Shown here in pieces: positions 47,969-57,496 of a stretch of 64,000 nt of DNA. A model generated the notes under the pieces. The model was given only the letters and a program-made list of their open reading frames with translations, was not told the DNA's origin and did not search any database. Origin of the DNA: Stigmatella erecta (GTDB lineage Bacteria; Myxococcota; Myxococcia; Myxococcales; Myxococcaceae); the NCBI RefSeq assembly GCF_900111745.1, contig NZ_FOIJ01000008.1, positions 372,001 through 436,000 of the forward strand. The letters are read 5' to 3'. How positions within the stretch are numbered: position 1 is the first letter of the stretch; each line of letters starts with the position of its first letter. Position numbers and translations under genes: made by a program.

Positions 47969-48385
47969 ATGCCTCCTTTTGCTTCGAGCACGCTGCCCAC
48001 GTGGATGTTGCAGGTTCTGCCCGTGGCCTTCCTGGCCATCACCTTCCTCCAGTCCGGCCTGGACAAAGTCATCAACTGGAAAGGCAACCTGGACTGGCAG
48101 ACGGGGTACTTCTCCAAGACCCCGGTGCTGCGGGGGCTCGTCCTTCCGATGTTCGCCACGCTCGTGGTGCTGGAGCTCGCCGCCGGGGGGCTGTGCGCCG
48201 CGGGCGTCCTGGCGCTGGCGTTCACCGGGAATTCCGGGATCGCGGTCCTGGGGGCCTCGGTGTCGGGCGTCATCTTCCTGGCGCTCCTCTTCGGCCAGCG
48301 CATCGTGAAGGACTATCCAGGGGCCGCGGGCTCGGTGCCTTACTTCCTGGTCAGTCTGGCGGCACTCTTCGCCCTGCGGGGGTGA
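47969..48385 (+). CDS. DoxX-like membrane protein
   Basis: A 138-residue protein with four hydrophobic segments. It opens LPVAFLAITFLQSGLDKVINWKGNLDWQTGYFSKTPVLRG, the N-terminal pattern of the DoxX-like family (Asp-Lys after the first helix, then a loop). The biochemical role is unknown; DoxX relatives take part in redox and thiol stress or quinol oxidation. ATG 47969 is chosen because it starts right before the first helix. Confidence 0.78.
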   Translation: MPPFASSTLPTWMLQVLPVAFLAITFLQSGLDKVINWKGNLDWQTGYFSKTPVLRGLVLPMFATLVVLELAAGGLCAAGVLALAFTGNSGIAVLGASVSGVIFLALLFGQRIVKDYPGAAGSVPYFLVSLAALFALRG

Positions 48386-48447
48386 GGCGGTGAAGGCGCC
48401 GGGGTAGACTGTCCCCAGCCGCCTCCCGTGGGGAGGCCAGGGGATCC

Positions 48448-49899
48448 ATGGACCGGCTGCGCTTCTACCTGAATGACCGGCTCATCGAGGAGCCGGGGCT
48501 GTCGCCCACCACGACGCTGCTGCGCTACCTGCGCGACCGGGCCCACCTGATGGGCACCAAGGAAGGGTGCGCGGAGGGCGACTGCGGGGCCTGCTCGGTA
48601 GCCGTCCTGGAGCAGGACGCGAAGGGCGCCCCGGTCCTCCGGGCCATCAACTCCTGCCTGCTGCTGCTGCCCATGGTGCAGGGCAAGCGCGTCTACACGG
48701 TGGAGGCGCTGAAGGAGGGGGGCAAGCCCCACGTGGTGCAGGACGTCCTGGCCCAGGGGCTGGGCTCCCAGTGTGGCTACTGCACGCCCGGGGTGGCCAT
48801 GGCGCTGCTGGAGGCCTGTCACCGCAAGGACCTGGATGAGCCCTGGAAGCTGGATGCGCAGATGTGCGGCAACCTGTGCCGCTGCACGGGCTACCGGCCC
48901 ATCCGGGAGGCCGCCGCCCGCGTGGCGGGCCTGGGGCCGCCGGACCGCTTCGCCCGGGCCCTGACGGAGACGCGGCCCGGGCCGATGGCGCTCGCGTACG
49001 CGGCGGGCGCGCAGCGGTTCTTCACCCCGGCTTCCTTCGAGGAGCTGTGGGACGTGCTGGAGGCGCACCCTGGCGCCCGCTTCGTGATGGGCGGGACGGA
49101 TCTGTCGCTGGAGGTGACGAAGCGCTTCACGGAGCCGCCGCTGCTGGTGTCCCTGGAGGCGCTGCCCGTGCTGCGGACCCTGGAGCCGCGGGACGGCGGG
49201 CACCGGCTGGGGGCGGGGGTGTGGCTGACGGATGTGGAGGACTACGCGCGCGGGGCCCTGCCGTCCCTGGAGCGGATGCTGCGCTACTTCGGCGCGCGGC
49301 AGATCAAGAACCGCGCGACGGTGGGCGGCAACCTGTGCACGGCCTCCCCCATCGGGGACCTGGCGCCCGTGCTGCTCTCCCTGGGGGCGGAGGCGGTGCT
49401 GCTCTCGCGCGGGGGCGAGCGCCGGGTGGCGCTGGACGACTTCTTCGTGGACTACCGGCGCACGGCGCTCCGCCCCGGTGAGCTGCTGGCCGCGGTGGAC
49501 GTTCCCGCCCAGCCCGCGGGGGCCCGGAGCCTGGCCTACAAGGTCTCCAAGCGGCGGGAGCTGGACATCAGCGCCGTCTCCGCGGGCTTCCGGGTGGTGG
49601 TGGACGCGGGCGGCCAGGTGCTCGAAGCCCGCCTGGCGTACGGCGGCATGGGGGCCCGGCCCGCGCGGGCCCGGGGCACGGAGCAGGCGCTGGTGGGCCA
49701 GCCGTGGACGGAGGAGCGCGTGGAGGCGGCGCTGCCCCGGCTCGACGAGGACTTCACCCCGCTGACGGACCACCGGGGCTCGGCGTGGTACCGGGCCCAG
49801 GTGGCGAAGAACCTGTTGCGCGGTTTCTTTCAGGAAACGCTCGAGTCGCCTTCGCCGCGGCTCGAAGCCCGCCACTCGGCCACGGTCCAGGTGAGGTGA
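48448..49899 (+). CDS. xdhA: Xanthine dehydrogenase, FeS/FAD subunit
   Basis: A 483-residue small subunit. The N-terminal plant-type [2Fe-2S] domain has Cys41, Cys46, Cys49 and Cys70 (KEGCAEGDCGACS). The second cluster domain has QCGYCTPG (Cys109, Cys112) and CGNLCRCTGYRP (Cys144, Cys146). Residues about 190-370 form the FAD domain, with TDLSLEVTK and the TVGGNLCTASPIGDLAPVLL flavin loop. The enzyme oxidises hypoxanthine and xanthine with NAD+. The gene for the molybdenum subunit follows after 4 bases. Confidence 0.95.
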   Translation: MDRLRFYLNDRLIEEPGLSPTTTLLRYLRDRAHLMGTKEGCAEGDCGACSVAVLEQDAKGAPVLRAINSCLLLLPMVQGKRVYTVEALKEGGKPHVVQDVLAQGLGSQCGYCTPGVAMALLEACHRKDLDEPWKLDAQMCGNLCRCTGYRPIREAAARVAGLGPPDRFARALTETRPGPMALAYAAGAQRFFTPASFEELWDVLEAHPGARFVMGGTDLSLEVTKRFTEPPLLVSLEALPVLRTLEPRDGGHRLGAGVWLTDVEDYARGALPSLERMLRYFGARQIKNRATVGGNLCTASPIGDLAPVLLSLGAEAVLLSRGGERRVALDDFFVDYRRTALRPGELLAAVDVPAQPAGARSLAYKVSKRRELDISAVSAGFRVVVDAGGQVLEARLAYGGMGARPARARGTEQALVGQPWTEERVEAALPRLDEDFTPLTDHRGSAWYRAQVAKNLLRGFFQETLESPSPRLEARHSATVQVR

Positions 49900-49903
49900 A
49901 GCG

Positions 49904-52261
49904 ATGAGCACCATGCCCCCCCCGCTCGAACTTCCCCGGAAGCTCGAAACCTCCAGCCCGCTGCATGCCCCCGCGCCCCACGAGAGCGCGCTGAAGCACA
50001 CCAGCGGCGAGGCCCTCTACGTGGACGACTTACCCACGCCGCCCGGCACGCTCGTGGGTCACGTCATCGCCTCACCGCATGCCCACGCGCGGCTCGTGCG
50101 CCAGGACGCCTCGCGCGCCCGGGCCCTGCCGGGCGTGCACGCGGTCCTCTTCGCCGGGGACATCCCCGGGGTGAATGACATCGGCCCGGCGATCCACGAC
50201 GAGCCACTGCTCGCGGACGGCGAGGTGCACTGCGTGGGCCAGGCCGTGGCCCTGGTGGTGGCGGAGAGCGCGGCCGTGTGCCGGCAGGCTGCCCGGCTGG
50301 TGGAGCTGGAGTACGAGGAGCTGCCCGCCCTGCTCTCCATCCGCGAGGCCATGGCCGCGGGGGCCTTCCTCTCGGAGCCGCACACCATCCGCCGGGGCGA
50401 GCCCGAGGCGGCGCTGGCCCGCGCGCCCGTGCGCGTCCAGGGCGAGTGCATGACGGGAGCGCAGGACCACTTCTACCTGGAGACCCAGGTGTCCCTGGCG
50501 GTGCTGGAGGAGGACGGCGCGCTGCGCATCTGGTCCTCCACGCAGCACCCCTCCGAGGTGCAGGCCAAGGTGGCGGAGGTGATGGGGCTGGGGCGGCACC
50601 AGGTGGTGGTGGAGGTGCCGCGCATGGGCGGCGGCTTTGGCGGCAAGGAGACGCAGGCGGCGCCCTTCGCGGCGTTCGCGGCGCTGGGGGCCACCGTCAC
50701 CCGGCGGCCGGTGAAGGTGTGGCTCAACCGGGACCAGGACATGGCGCAGACGGGCAAGCGCCACCCCTTCTGGGCCCGGTACGAGGCGGGCTTCTCCGCG
50801 GAGGGGCAGCTGCTCGGGCTGAAGGCCGAGCTGGTCTCCGACGGCGGGTGGAGCAACGACCTCTCGCGCGCCATCCTGGACCGGGCGCTGTTCCACATGG
50901 ACAACGCCTATTTCCTCTCGGACGTGGAGGTGACGGGGCGGGTGGCCCGGACGAACTTCCCGTCCAACACGGCGTTCCGGGGCTTCGGAGGGCCGCAGGG
51001 CATGTACGTGGTGGAGGAGATCTTCAACCACGCGGCCGAGCGGCTGGGCATGGATCCCGCCGAGCTGCGGCGCCGCAACTTCTACGGGGAGGCGCCCGGG
51101 AACACCACGCCCTACGGGCAGCCGGTGGTGGGCAACCGCCTGCCCCGCATCCACGAGGAGCTGCTGGCCTCCAGTGACTACACGCGCCGCCGCGAGGAGA
51201 TCGGCCGCTTCAATGCCTCCTCGCGCTGGACGAAGCGGGGCATCGGCTACCAGCCGGTGAAGTTCGGCATCTCCTTCACCACCAGCTTCCTCAACCAGGC
51301 GGGCGCGCTCGTCGTCATCTACGCGGATGGCGGGGTCCAGCTCAACCACGGTGGCACGGAGATGGGGCAGGGCCTGCACACCAAGATGCGCGCGGTGTGT
51401 GCCCATGAGCTGGGCATCTCCGCCGAGCGCGTGCGGGTGATGAACACCGCCACGGACAAGGTGCCCAACACCTCGGCCACCGCGGCCTCCAGTGGCTCGG
51501 ACCTCAACGGCCAGGCGGTGAAGGCCGCGTGCGAGACGCTGCGAGAGCGGCTGCGGCCCATCGCCGCGCGGCTCCTGCAGGTGGAGCGGGGCGAGGCGGA
51601 GGCGCTCTGCTTCGCCTCGGGACAGGTGTTCCACCCGGAGCGCCCCCAGCGCTCCGTCTCCTTCGCTGAAGTCACCCAGGCGGCCTACCTGGCCCAGGTG
51701 TCCCTGTCGGCGACGGGGTACTACCGCACGCCGGACATCAGCTACGACCGGGTGGCGGGGCGGGGCAAGCCATTCCACTACTTCGCCTTCGGGGCGGCCG
51801 TGGTGGAGGTGGAGGTCTCCAGCCTCACCGGGGAGCACCGCGTCCGGCGCGTGGACATCCTGCACGACGTGGGCCACTCGCTGGTGCCCACCATCGACAA
51901 GGGCCAGGTGGAGGGCGGCTTCGTCCAGGGGCTCGGCTGGCTCACGTGTGAGGAGGTGCTCTTCGACAAGAAGGGACGGCTGCTCACGCACTCCCCGGAC
52001 ACGTACAAGATTCCCGCGCTCGGGGATGTGCCCGAGGACTTCCGCACCGCGCTGCTGGAGCGCGCGCCCCAGGAGGACACCATTCACGGGAGCAAGGCGG
52101 TGGGGGAGCCTCCGTTCATGCTGGCCATCGGCGTGGTGACGGCCCTGCGGCATGCCATCGCCGCCTTCGCGCTCCCGGGGGCGGAGGTGCACCTCGCCTC
52201 GCCCGCGACGCCCGAGGCCATCCTTCGCGCGGTGGAAGACGCCCGGACGGCGAAGCGCTAA
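49904..52261 (+). CDS. xdhB: Xanthine dehydrogenase, molybdopterin-binding subunit
   Basis: A 785-residue large subunit. It contains the molybdopterin motifs MGGGFGGKETQ and FRGFGGPQG, the substrate-region NTSATAASSGSDLNG, and KAVGEPPFMLAIG with the catalytic glutamate near the C-terminus (GEPP). Together with XdhA it forms the complete purine-oxidising enzyme. No xdhC (cofactor sulfuration and insertion) lies beside it in this window. Confidence 0.95.
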   Translation: MSTMPPPLELPRKLETSSPLHAPAPHESALKHTSGEALYVDDLPTPPGTLVGHVIASPHAHARLVRQDASRARALPGVHAVLFAGDIPGVNDIGPAIHDEPLLADGEVHCVGQAVALVVAESAAVCRQAARLVELEYEELPALLSIREAMAAGAFLSEPHTIRRGEPEAALARAPVRVQGECMTGAQDHFYLETQVSLAVLEEDGALRIWSSTQHPSEVQAKVAEVMGLGRHQVVVEVPRMGGGFGGKETQAAPFAAFAALGATVTRRPVKVWLNRDQDMAQTGKRHPFWARYEAGFSAEGQLLGLKAELVSDGGWSNDLSRAILDRALFHMDNAYFLSDVEVTGRVARTNFPSNTAFRGFGGPQGMYVVEEIFNHAAERLGMDPAELRRRNFYGEAPGNTTPYGQPVVGNRLPRIHEELLASSDYTRRREEIGRFNASSRWTKRGIGYQPVKFGISFTTSFLNQAGALVVIYADGGVQLNHGGTEMGQGLHTKMRAVCAHELGISAERVRVMNTATDKVPNTSATAASSGSDLNGQAVKAACETLRERLRPIAARLLQVERGEAEALCFASGQVFHPERPQRSVSFAEVTQAAYLAQVSLSATGYYRTPDISYDRVAGRGKPFHYFAFGAAVVEVEVSSLTGEHRVRRVDILHDVGHSLVPTIDKGQVEGGFVQGLGWLTCEEVLFDKKGRLLTHSPDTYKIPALGDVPEDFRTALLERAPQEDTIHGSKAVGEPPFMLAIGVVTALRHAIAAFALPGAEVHLASPATPEAILRAVEDARTAKR

Positions 52262-52272
52262 GAGGCAGGGCC

Positions 52273-52821
52273 ATGGAACTGCTGACCCCCCGGCTGCAGC
52301 TGCGGGAGTTTGAACCGGAAGACTGGCGGTGGACCTGGCCGTACGAGTCCGATCCCGAGACCGTCCGTTACGGCTCGCACGGCGTGCGCTCGCCCGAGGA
52401 GAGCCAGAAGTACATCGCGGACTCCCGGGCCACGGCGGTGGAATCCCCGCGGCGCGTCTTCGACCTGGCGGTGGTGCTCCGGGAAGAGGAGCGCCTCATC
52501 GGGCGCTGCGGGCTGAAGGTGGTCGATCCCGAGCAGCGCGAGGGCGCGCTCTGGTACATCCTCGACCGGTCGCGGTGGGGGAAGGGCTACATCACCGAGG
52601 CCTCCGAGGCGATGCTGGAGTTCGGCTTTGGAACGCTCGGCCTGCACCGGGTCTGGGCGGATTGTGATCCGCGCAATCACGGCTCCGTGAGGGTGATGCA
52701 GAAGCTGGGGATGCGCCACGAGGCGCACTTCCGGGAGAACGTCTTCCTCAAGAACGAGTGGTGCGACTCGGTCATCTACGCCCTCCTCGACCGGGAGTGG
52801 GCGGCGCGTCCGCGCCGCTGA
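52273..52821 (+). CDS. GNAT-family N-acetyltransferase (RimJ/RimL type)
   Basis: A 182-residue acetyltransferase. LTPRLQLREFEPED at the start, the acetyl-CoA site RWGKGYITEASEAML and the C-terminal RVWADCDPRNHGSVRVMQKLGM are typical of the RimJ/RimL branch, which acetylates protein N-termini or small amines. It follows xdhB by 11 bases and precedes the pseudouridine synthase by 12, so the four genes may form one transcript, though the functions do not obviously connect. Confidence 0.92.
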   Translation: MELLTPRLQLREFEPEDWRWTWPYESDPETVRYGSHGVRSPEESQKYIADSRATAVESPRRVFDLAVVLREEERLIGRCGLKVVDPEQREGALWYILDRSRWGKGYITEASEAMLEFGFGTLGLHRVWADCDPRNHGSVRVMQKLGMRHEAHFRENVFLKNEWCDSVIYALLDREWAARPRR

Positions 52822-52833
52822 GCCGGCACCCGC

Positions 52834-53628
52834 ATGGCCCGGAAGAAGACGCCGCGATGGTTGCAGGCCGCCCGGGCACGCGGGGGGCCCGTGGACGCAG
52901 GCGGCCGGGCGGACTGGCTGGCCCGCGCCCTGGGGCGCTCGGGCATCCTGCCCCAGCAGGAGGCGGAGCACGCCATCCGGGACGGACGGGTGAGGGTAGG
53001 GGACCGCGAGGAGCGGAACCCCTTCGCCCCCGTGCGCCCAGGCACGGCGGTCTTCGTGGATGGCCAGGCCCACCGCCTGGAGGCCCCGCTGCACGTGCTG
53101 ATGTTCCACAAGCCCGAGGGCGTCATCGTGGCGGGGACGGATCCGGAGGGACAGGGGACGGTGTTCGAGCGCCTGCGCGCCGTGCTGCCGCCGGACCTGA
53201 GGAACTTCGAGTGGTACGCCGTGGGCCGCCTGGACCGGGACACGACGGGGCTGCTGCTCTTCACCAATGATGAGCGGGTGTTCCAGCACGGCACCTCCCC
53301 GGCCAAGCACCTGCCGAAGCGCTACGTGGCCCAGGTGGCCGGGCGGCCTTCGGAGGAGGCGCTGAAGCGGCTCCAGGAAGGGCTCGTGCTGGAGGACGGC
53401 CCCACGCGGCCCGCGGAGGCGCGGTTGCTCGCGCCGGAGTGCGTGGAGCTGGTGCTCACCGAAGGGCGCCACCACCAGGTGAAGCGCATGCTCGCCGCGG
53501 TGGGGCACCCGGTCCAGGCGCTGCACCGGCAGGCCGTGGGCTCCGTGCTCCTGGACGTGCCCGTGGGGAACTGGCGCCCCTTGCGCCCGGAGGAGATCTC
53601 CGGGGGGCTCGGCTTTCAGCTGCCGTGA
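52834..53628 (+). CDS. rRNA pseudouridine synthase (RsuA/RluB/E/F family)
   Basis: A 264-residue enzyme that isomerises a specific uridine in ribosomal RNA. An S4-like RNA-binding domain lies at about 25-80 (WLARALGRSGILPQQEAEHA). The catalytic Asp134 is in GRLDRDTTGLLLFTND, and the second motif LTEGRHHQVKRMLAAVGHP is present. The exact rRNA site cannot be told from the sequence. Confidence 0.93.
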   Translation: MARKKTPRWLQAARARGGPVDAGGRADWLARALGRSGILPQQEAEHAIRDGRVRVGDREERNPFAPVRPGTAVFVDGQAHRLEAPLHVLMFHKPEGVIVAGTDPEGQGTVFERLRAVLPPDLRNFEWYAVGRLDRDTTGLLLFTNDERVFQHGTSPAKHLPKRYVAQVAGRPSEEALKRLQEGLVLEDGPTRPAEARLLAPECVELVLTEGRHHQVKRMLAAVGHPVQALHRQAVGSVLLDVPVGNWRPLRPEEISGGLGFQLP

Positions 53629-53632
53629 GGCG

Positions 53633-54208
53633 TCACGGGCCGGCGGCGAAGTGGGACTGGAGGGCGTTCAGCACCGCGGGTTCAATCGGATTGTTGAAGT
53701 GGCGCCCTCCGGGCTGGAGGATGACTTCCGCCCCGAGCCGCTCCTCCCACAGGCGTTGATTGCGCACGTGGTCGGGGGTGTACGGATCGCTGTCCGAGAG
53801 CAGCACCACCCACTTGCGCACCGCCGCGCGCACGCGGTCGAGGTTCGGGATCGGCGCGAGCCAGGGCTGCAGCGCCTCCCAGGGCGAGTCGATCTCCCAC
53901 CAGGCCGCCACGAGCAGCGCGCCATCGATGGGCACTGCCGGAGGATGGGCGGCCAGGTAGCGGAGAACGGTTTGGCACCCCACGCTGTGACCCATCAGAA
54001 CGGTCGAGGCAGGAAGCGAGGGGCCCAGGGTCCGGGCCAACGTGCTCACCCAGGCTTCGGGGGTGGGCAGGACGGGCTGGGGCATGTCCAGCGTGTGGAC
54101 GGCCGAGAACCCACTGGCGGGCTGCCGCAGCTTCGATTCGAGCCAGGGATAGAAGTCGGTATTGGGACGGCCTGCCCAGCGGTGGACGATGTAGAGGGAG
54201 CGCTCCAT
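53633..54208 (-). CDS. RBBP9/YdeN-type serine hydrolase
   Basis: A 191-residue small alpha/beta hydrolase without a lid domain. Ser75 lies in the nucleophile elbow LMGHSVGC, the acid is in LLSDSDPYTP (Asp139 or Asp141), and His170 in PGGRHFN completes the triad. The opening YIVHRWAGRPNTDFYPWL is typical of the RBBP9/YdeN family. Substrate is unknown. It is convergent with the pseudouridine synthase, four bases apart. Confidence 0.9.
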   Translation of the reverse strand: MERSLYIVHRWAGRPNTDFYPWLESKLRQPASGFSAVHTLDMPQPVLPTPEAWVSTLARTLGPSLPASTVLMGHSVGCQTVLRYLAAHPPAVPIDGALLVAAWWEIDSPWEALQPWLAPIPNLDRVRAAVRKWVVLLSDSDPYTPDHVRNQRLWEERLGAEVILQPGGRHFNNPIEPAVLNALQSHFAAGP

Positions 54209-54264
54209 GGGGGGGAGTACAGTATCTGGATGAGCGCCGGAGCACGCGGGCCTTCGCGCGGGAC

Positions 54265-55194
54265 TCAGCGTCCCAGCGGCGGGGACGCTTGCCGGAAGAT
54301 GCGGAGCAGGTGCCCCTCGTCGTGGGCGTACTGGAAGCCGGTGGCCTCGCGGAACTGCCGGGTGTCCACGACGATGGGGTACTTGATGTGGTCCAGCGCG
54401 CCCTGCGAGAGCGTGGGCAGGCCCATGCGCCCCAGCAGCCAGGAGAGCAGGGTGCTGGGAAGGGGCACCGGCGTGCGGCCCGTCTGCCGGATGATGACGG
54501 AGAGCGGCATGGGCGGCGGGCCCGCCACGTTGAAGATGCCGCGGATGCGCTTCTCCAGGGCAAGCTGGATCGCCGTCACCACATCCTCCTCCTGAATCAC
54601 CTGGAAGAGCGGGTCATAGCCCAGCACCATGGGCACCCGCCGGCCGCGCAGGAAGCTGGCGAGGGTGCCGGTGCCGGGCGCCCCCAGGGTGTAGCAGAGC
54701 CGCAACACGGCGGTGGTCATCTCGGGGAACCGCCAGAGCGCGGTGGCGGCATACAGGTCCGCGGCGACGAGGTCCGCCAGCTCGGGCACCTTGTCCAGGG
54801 CGCGGGGGGGCTCGTCCTCGGTGTGGTAGAGCAGCGAGTCCGGGGCGGCCCCGTAGAACGTGTGGCGCCCGACGAAGAGCACCTGCTTCACGCCGTGGTC
54901 ACGGCAGTGGTCGAAGACGGCCTTGGTGCCGTCCAGGTTCATGCGCTCGCGCTCGCCGCCCTTGACGGAGAAGGCCGTCACCGTGGCCATGTGCACCACG
55001 GCATCCGGGCGGCGGCGGCGGAAGACGTCCTCCGCGGCACGCTTGCGCACATCCATCCGGTGAATCTCGATCCCCGGAGGCGCGCCCGGCCAGGGGCGGG
55101 CGTCCAGCCCCAGTACCTGGTGCCCGGCGGCGTGCAGCCGGGTGGCCAGCTTCCGGGCAATTCCTCCCGCGATGCCAAGGATGAGCACCTTCAC
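54265..55194 (-). CDS. NAD(P)-dependent epimerase/dehydratase (extended SDR)
   Basis: A 309-residue Rossmann-fold protein starting [31 protein letters not shown], an atypical Gly-rich motif. [11 protein letters not shown] and [11 protein letters not shown] fit extended or atypical SDRs that act on sugars, sterols or other lipids; the usual YxxxK is not evident, so catalysis may be altered. Its start overlaps the acyltransferase stop by four bases (ATGA), implying a joint role in lipid modification. Confidence 0.8.
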   Translation of the reverse strand: MKVLILGIAGGIARKLATRLHAAGHQVLGLDARPWPGAPPGIEIHRMDVRKRAAEDVFRRRRPDAVVHMATVTAFSVKGGERERMNLDGTKAVFDHCRDHGVKQVLFVGRHTFYGAAPDSLLYHTEDEPPRALDKVPELADLVAADLYAATALWRFPEMTTAVLRLCYTLGAPGTGTLASFLRGRRVPMVLGYDPLFQVIQEEDVVTAIQLALEKRIRGIFNVAGPPPMPLSVIIRQTGRTPVPLPSTLLSWLLGRMGLPTLSQGALDHIKYPIVVDTRQFREATGFQYAHDEGHLLRIFRQASPPLGR

Positions 55195-55997
55195 AGAAAC
55201 AGCCTTTCCTGCCTGCGGACCCGCCCCTGCTCGATGAGCTCCGCGATGCGGGCCTTCACCTGGTCCACATAGCCCGTGATGATCTCGTCATCCTCGTTGC
55301 CGGTGCCCTCGAAGGTGAGCGGCTCGCCGTAGTGGATTTCAAGGGGCGCCGGCAGGGGCAAGGCCAGCCCGTACGGGGTGACGGGGACGTAGGGCACCCC
55401 GAACAGCCGCCCCAGCTTGTACAGGTTGGCGATGGTGGGAATGGCGGTGCCGCCGCCGAGGAAGGCAAACGGGATGATGGGCGAGCGCGTCTGGAGCGCC
55501 AGGCGCATGAAGCCGGTGCCGAAGTCCACGAGCGAGTACCGCTCGCTGTAGAGCTTCGCGGTGCCCTTGTACCCTTCGGGGAAGATCATCAGGAGCCGGT
55601 CATCCTCCAGCAGGCGGCGGGCGTGCTCGGGCAGGCCGGTGAACTGGCCGGTGCGGCTCGTCCAGAGGGAGGCGATGGGGAAGCGGTTGAGGAACTTCTC
55701 CGCCATGCCCTGGGCGAGCCGCGGCGGCTCCATCTCCAGGAACATGGAGGTGAGCACCATGGCGCCATCCACGGCGTACCCGCCGGAGTGGTTGCCCACC
55801 AGCATGCCGCGCCCCCGGGCGGGCACGTGCTCCTGGCCAAAACACCTCACCCGGAAGTAGTGCCGGTAGAAGAAGGCCAGCACGTGCGCCGCCTGCGCCA
55901 GGTGCTTCTTGGAGATGCCGTACGGGTCTACGCCAAACTCGTTGAACGGCAGCTCCAGCCGTTCCACCCGCGCTTCCGGAGAGTCATCGAGCGCCAC
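55191..55997 (-). CDS. Lysophospholipid acyltransferase-family protein
   Basis: A 268-residue glycerolipid acyltransferase. The catalytic His70-Asp77 motif reads [15 protein letters not shown], with the HSGG and spaced Asp seen in the MGAT/DGAT-like branch rather than PlsC. The lipid-binding [10 protein letters not shown] and a Pro-rich [12 protein letters not shown] follow. It likely transfers acyl groups to a lyso- or diacyl-lipid at the inner membrane. It is co-translated with the epimerase-like gene. Confidence 0.85.
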   Translation of the reverse strand: MALDDSPEARVERLELPFNEFGVDPYGISKKHLAQAAHVLAFFYRHYFRVRCFGQEHVPARGRGMLVGNHSGGYAVDGAMVLTSMFLEMEPPRLAQGMAEKFLNRFPIASLWTSRTGQFTGLPEHARRLLEDDRLLMIFPEGYKGTAKLYSERYSLVDFGTGFMRLALQTRSPIIPFAFLGGGTAIPTIANLYKLGRLFGVPYVPVTPYGLALPLPAPLEIHYGEPLTFEGTGNEDDEIITGYVDQVKARIAELIEQGRVRRQERLFL

Positions 55998-56048
55998 GCG
56001 GCCAGCGTAGCACTTCTCCGGAAGCCGGAGGCCACGGCTTTGCGGCGC

Positions 56049-57269
56049 TTACGGGGTGGTGACGGTGCCCTTGGCGAGCTCGGCCACGTAGGCCGCGGCC
56101 AGCTGGGCGAACGGGACCGAGTTCTGCGCGCTGCCCGCCGACTGCGCCAGGGTGTCGTTGGCGGTGTGGATGGCGGGATTGTCCTCTCCCAGGCGGGCCT
56201 CGAAGGGGATGGAGGCCGGATAGCCCTGGTTGTACCAGGAGGCATGGTCCGAGCAGGCGTAGCCGCAACGCGTCGTGCCCACGGTGACGGTGCTGGGCAG
56301 GTATTGTTTGACGAGGTTGGTGAGGAACGTGTTCTGGGCGGCGGTGGTGTAGTCGGACACCAGGACGATCGGGGTGGTGGAGCCGCGGTAGTTCGTCATG
56401 TCCAGCTGCAACACGCCCACCACGTTGACGCCGGTGCTCTTGTACTTCGCGGCGATGTCCTTCGAGCCCCTCAGGCCCCCCTCTTCACCAGCGTAGGCCA
56501 TGAACTTCACCGTCCGGGCCGGGCGGTACCCCTTGGCGACGATGACCCGGATGACCTCGGTGAGAGACGCCACGCCGGAGGCATCATCGTCCGCGCCGGG
56601 GGCCTTGGCTGAGCTGCCGGCGCTGTTGATGGAGTCCAGGTGCCCGCCGAGCACGATCTCCTCGTTGGAGGTGGTCGAGGTGCCCTTGATGGTGAGGATG
56701 ACGGACGGCTGCGGCGACACCGTGCTGGTGTGCGTGTACAGCGCCACCGAGATGTCGCTGCGCCCGCTGGCCAGGGTGGTCCACCGCTCCTTCAGCCAGG
56801 TGGCGGCCTGCTGGCCTTCGGAGAGCTTGTAGTGACGCGAGGGGAATGCCGACAGCGTGGTGATGGTGCCGCGGATGCCGGACTCGGTGATGCCCCCCAC
56901 CAGGGACTTGGCCGCCGTGGGGTTGTCGATGCTGTAGCTCACCAGCGCAGGCGCCATCTCCCGGGGTGTGAGCGCTGCCCGGGCCTGGGCTTCACTCTCG
57001 TGGGCCATGTACCCCGCGCAGCGGTTGAGCTTGCTGTGAATGACCTCGGAGAGCATGTCGAGCTGGGACTCGCGCACGTGCATCACCGCGACGCCGTCCT
57101 TCTCGTGAGCCACTGCGGGCAGCGTCACCCCCTTGCGCAGCAGCGAAGCGCGCACGGGCTCCAGCGCGTCCGTCCCCACGGTGATCCACACCTCTTGGTC
57201 CTCAGCCGCGAACGCGGGCGTGGCACAGGCCAACCACAGGGCAATGGCCCCCAGTTTCTTCGACGTCAT
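56049..57269 (-). CDS. Secreted M28-family aminopeptidase
   Basis: A 406-residue enzyme with a signal peptide (LGAIALWLACATPAFA). Its residues match the two-zinc site of M28 aminopeptidases such as Vibrio leucyl aminopeptidase: GGHLDSI, GADDDASGVA (bridging Asp), YAGEEGGLRGS (Glu-Glu), LQLDMTNY and CSDHASWYNQG. It cleaves N-terminal amino acids from peptides outside the cell. GAGGAG precedes the ATG. It lies downstream of the alpha-amylase gene on the same strand after a separate leader. Confidence 0.93.
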   Translation of the reverse strand: MTSKKLGAIALWLACATPAFAAEDQEVWITVGTDALEPVRASLLRKGVTLPAVAHEKDGVAVMHVRESQLDMLSEVIHSKLNRCAGYMAHESEAQARAALTPREMAPALVSYSIDNPTAAKSLVGGITESGIRGTITTLSAFPSRHYKLSEGQQAATWLKERWTTLASGRSDISVALYTHTSTVSPQPSVILTIKGTSTTSNEEIVLGGHLDSINSAGSSAKAPGADDDASGVASLTEVIRVIVAKGYRPARTVKFMAYAGEEGGLRGSKDIAAKYKSTGVNVVGVLQLDMTNYRGSTTPIVLVSDYTTAAQNTFLTNLVKQYLPSTVTVGTTRCGYACSDHASWYNQGYPASIPFEARLGEDNPAIHTANDTLAQSAGSAQNSVPFAQLAAAYVAELAKGTVTTP

Positions 57270-57411
57270 GGTGTGCTCCTCGGCAGTGATTCGATGGGCG
57301 AATCCCCACGGACGGGGATGGCGTGGACTCCCGTGAAAACCTCACTGGAGCCCTATTCCCGAATCTAGAGGGGCGGGGGCACGCTTGGAAACGATTTGCA
57401 CGCGAGGCTTC

Positions 57412-57443
57412 TACCGGTGCGCGCATTCGTTGCAGCACCGGTA
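57412..57443 (-). terminator. Inverted repeat after the alpha-amylase gene
   Basis: A perfect 9-bp repeat TACCGGTGC/GCACCGGTA with a 14-base loop lies 53 bases beyond the amylase stop, in the gap before the M28 gene. No U-run follows on this strand. It may be a weak terminator or an operator for the M28 gene. Confidence 0.4.
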
Positions 57444-57496
57444 AAAGCCCACTTCAACTTTGCGCTGGGAGCAATGTTTTACGCGGACGAAAGGGA

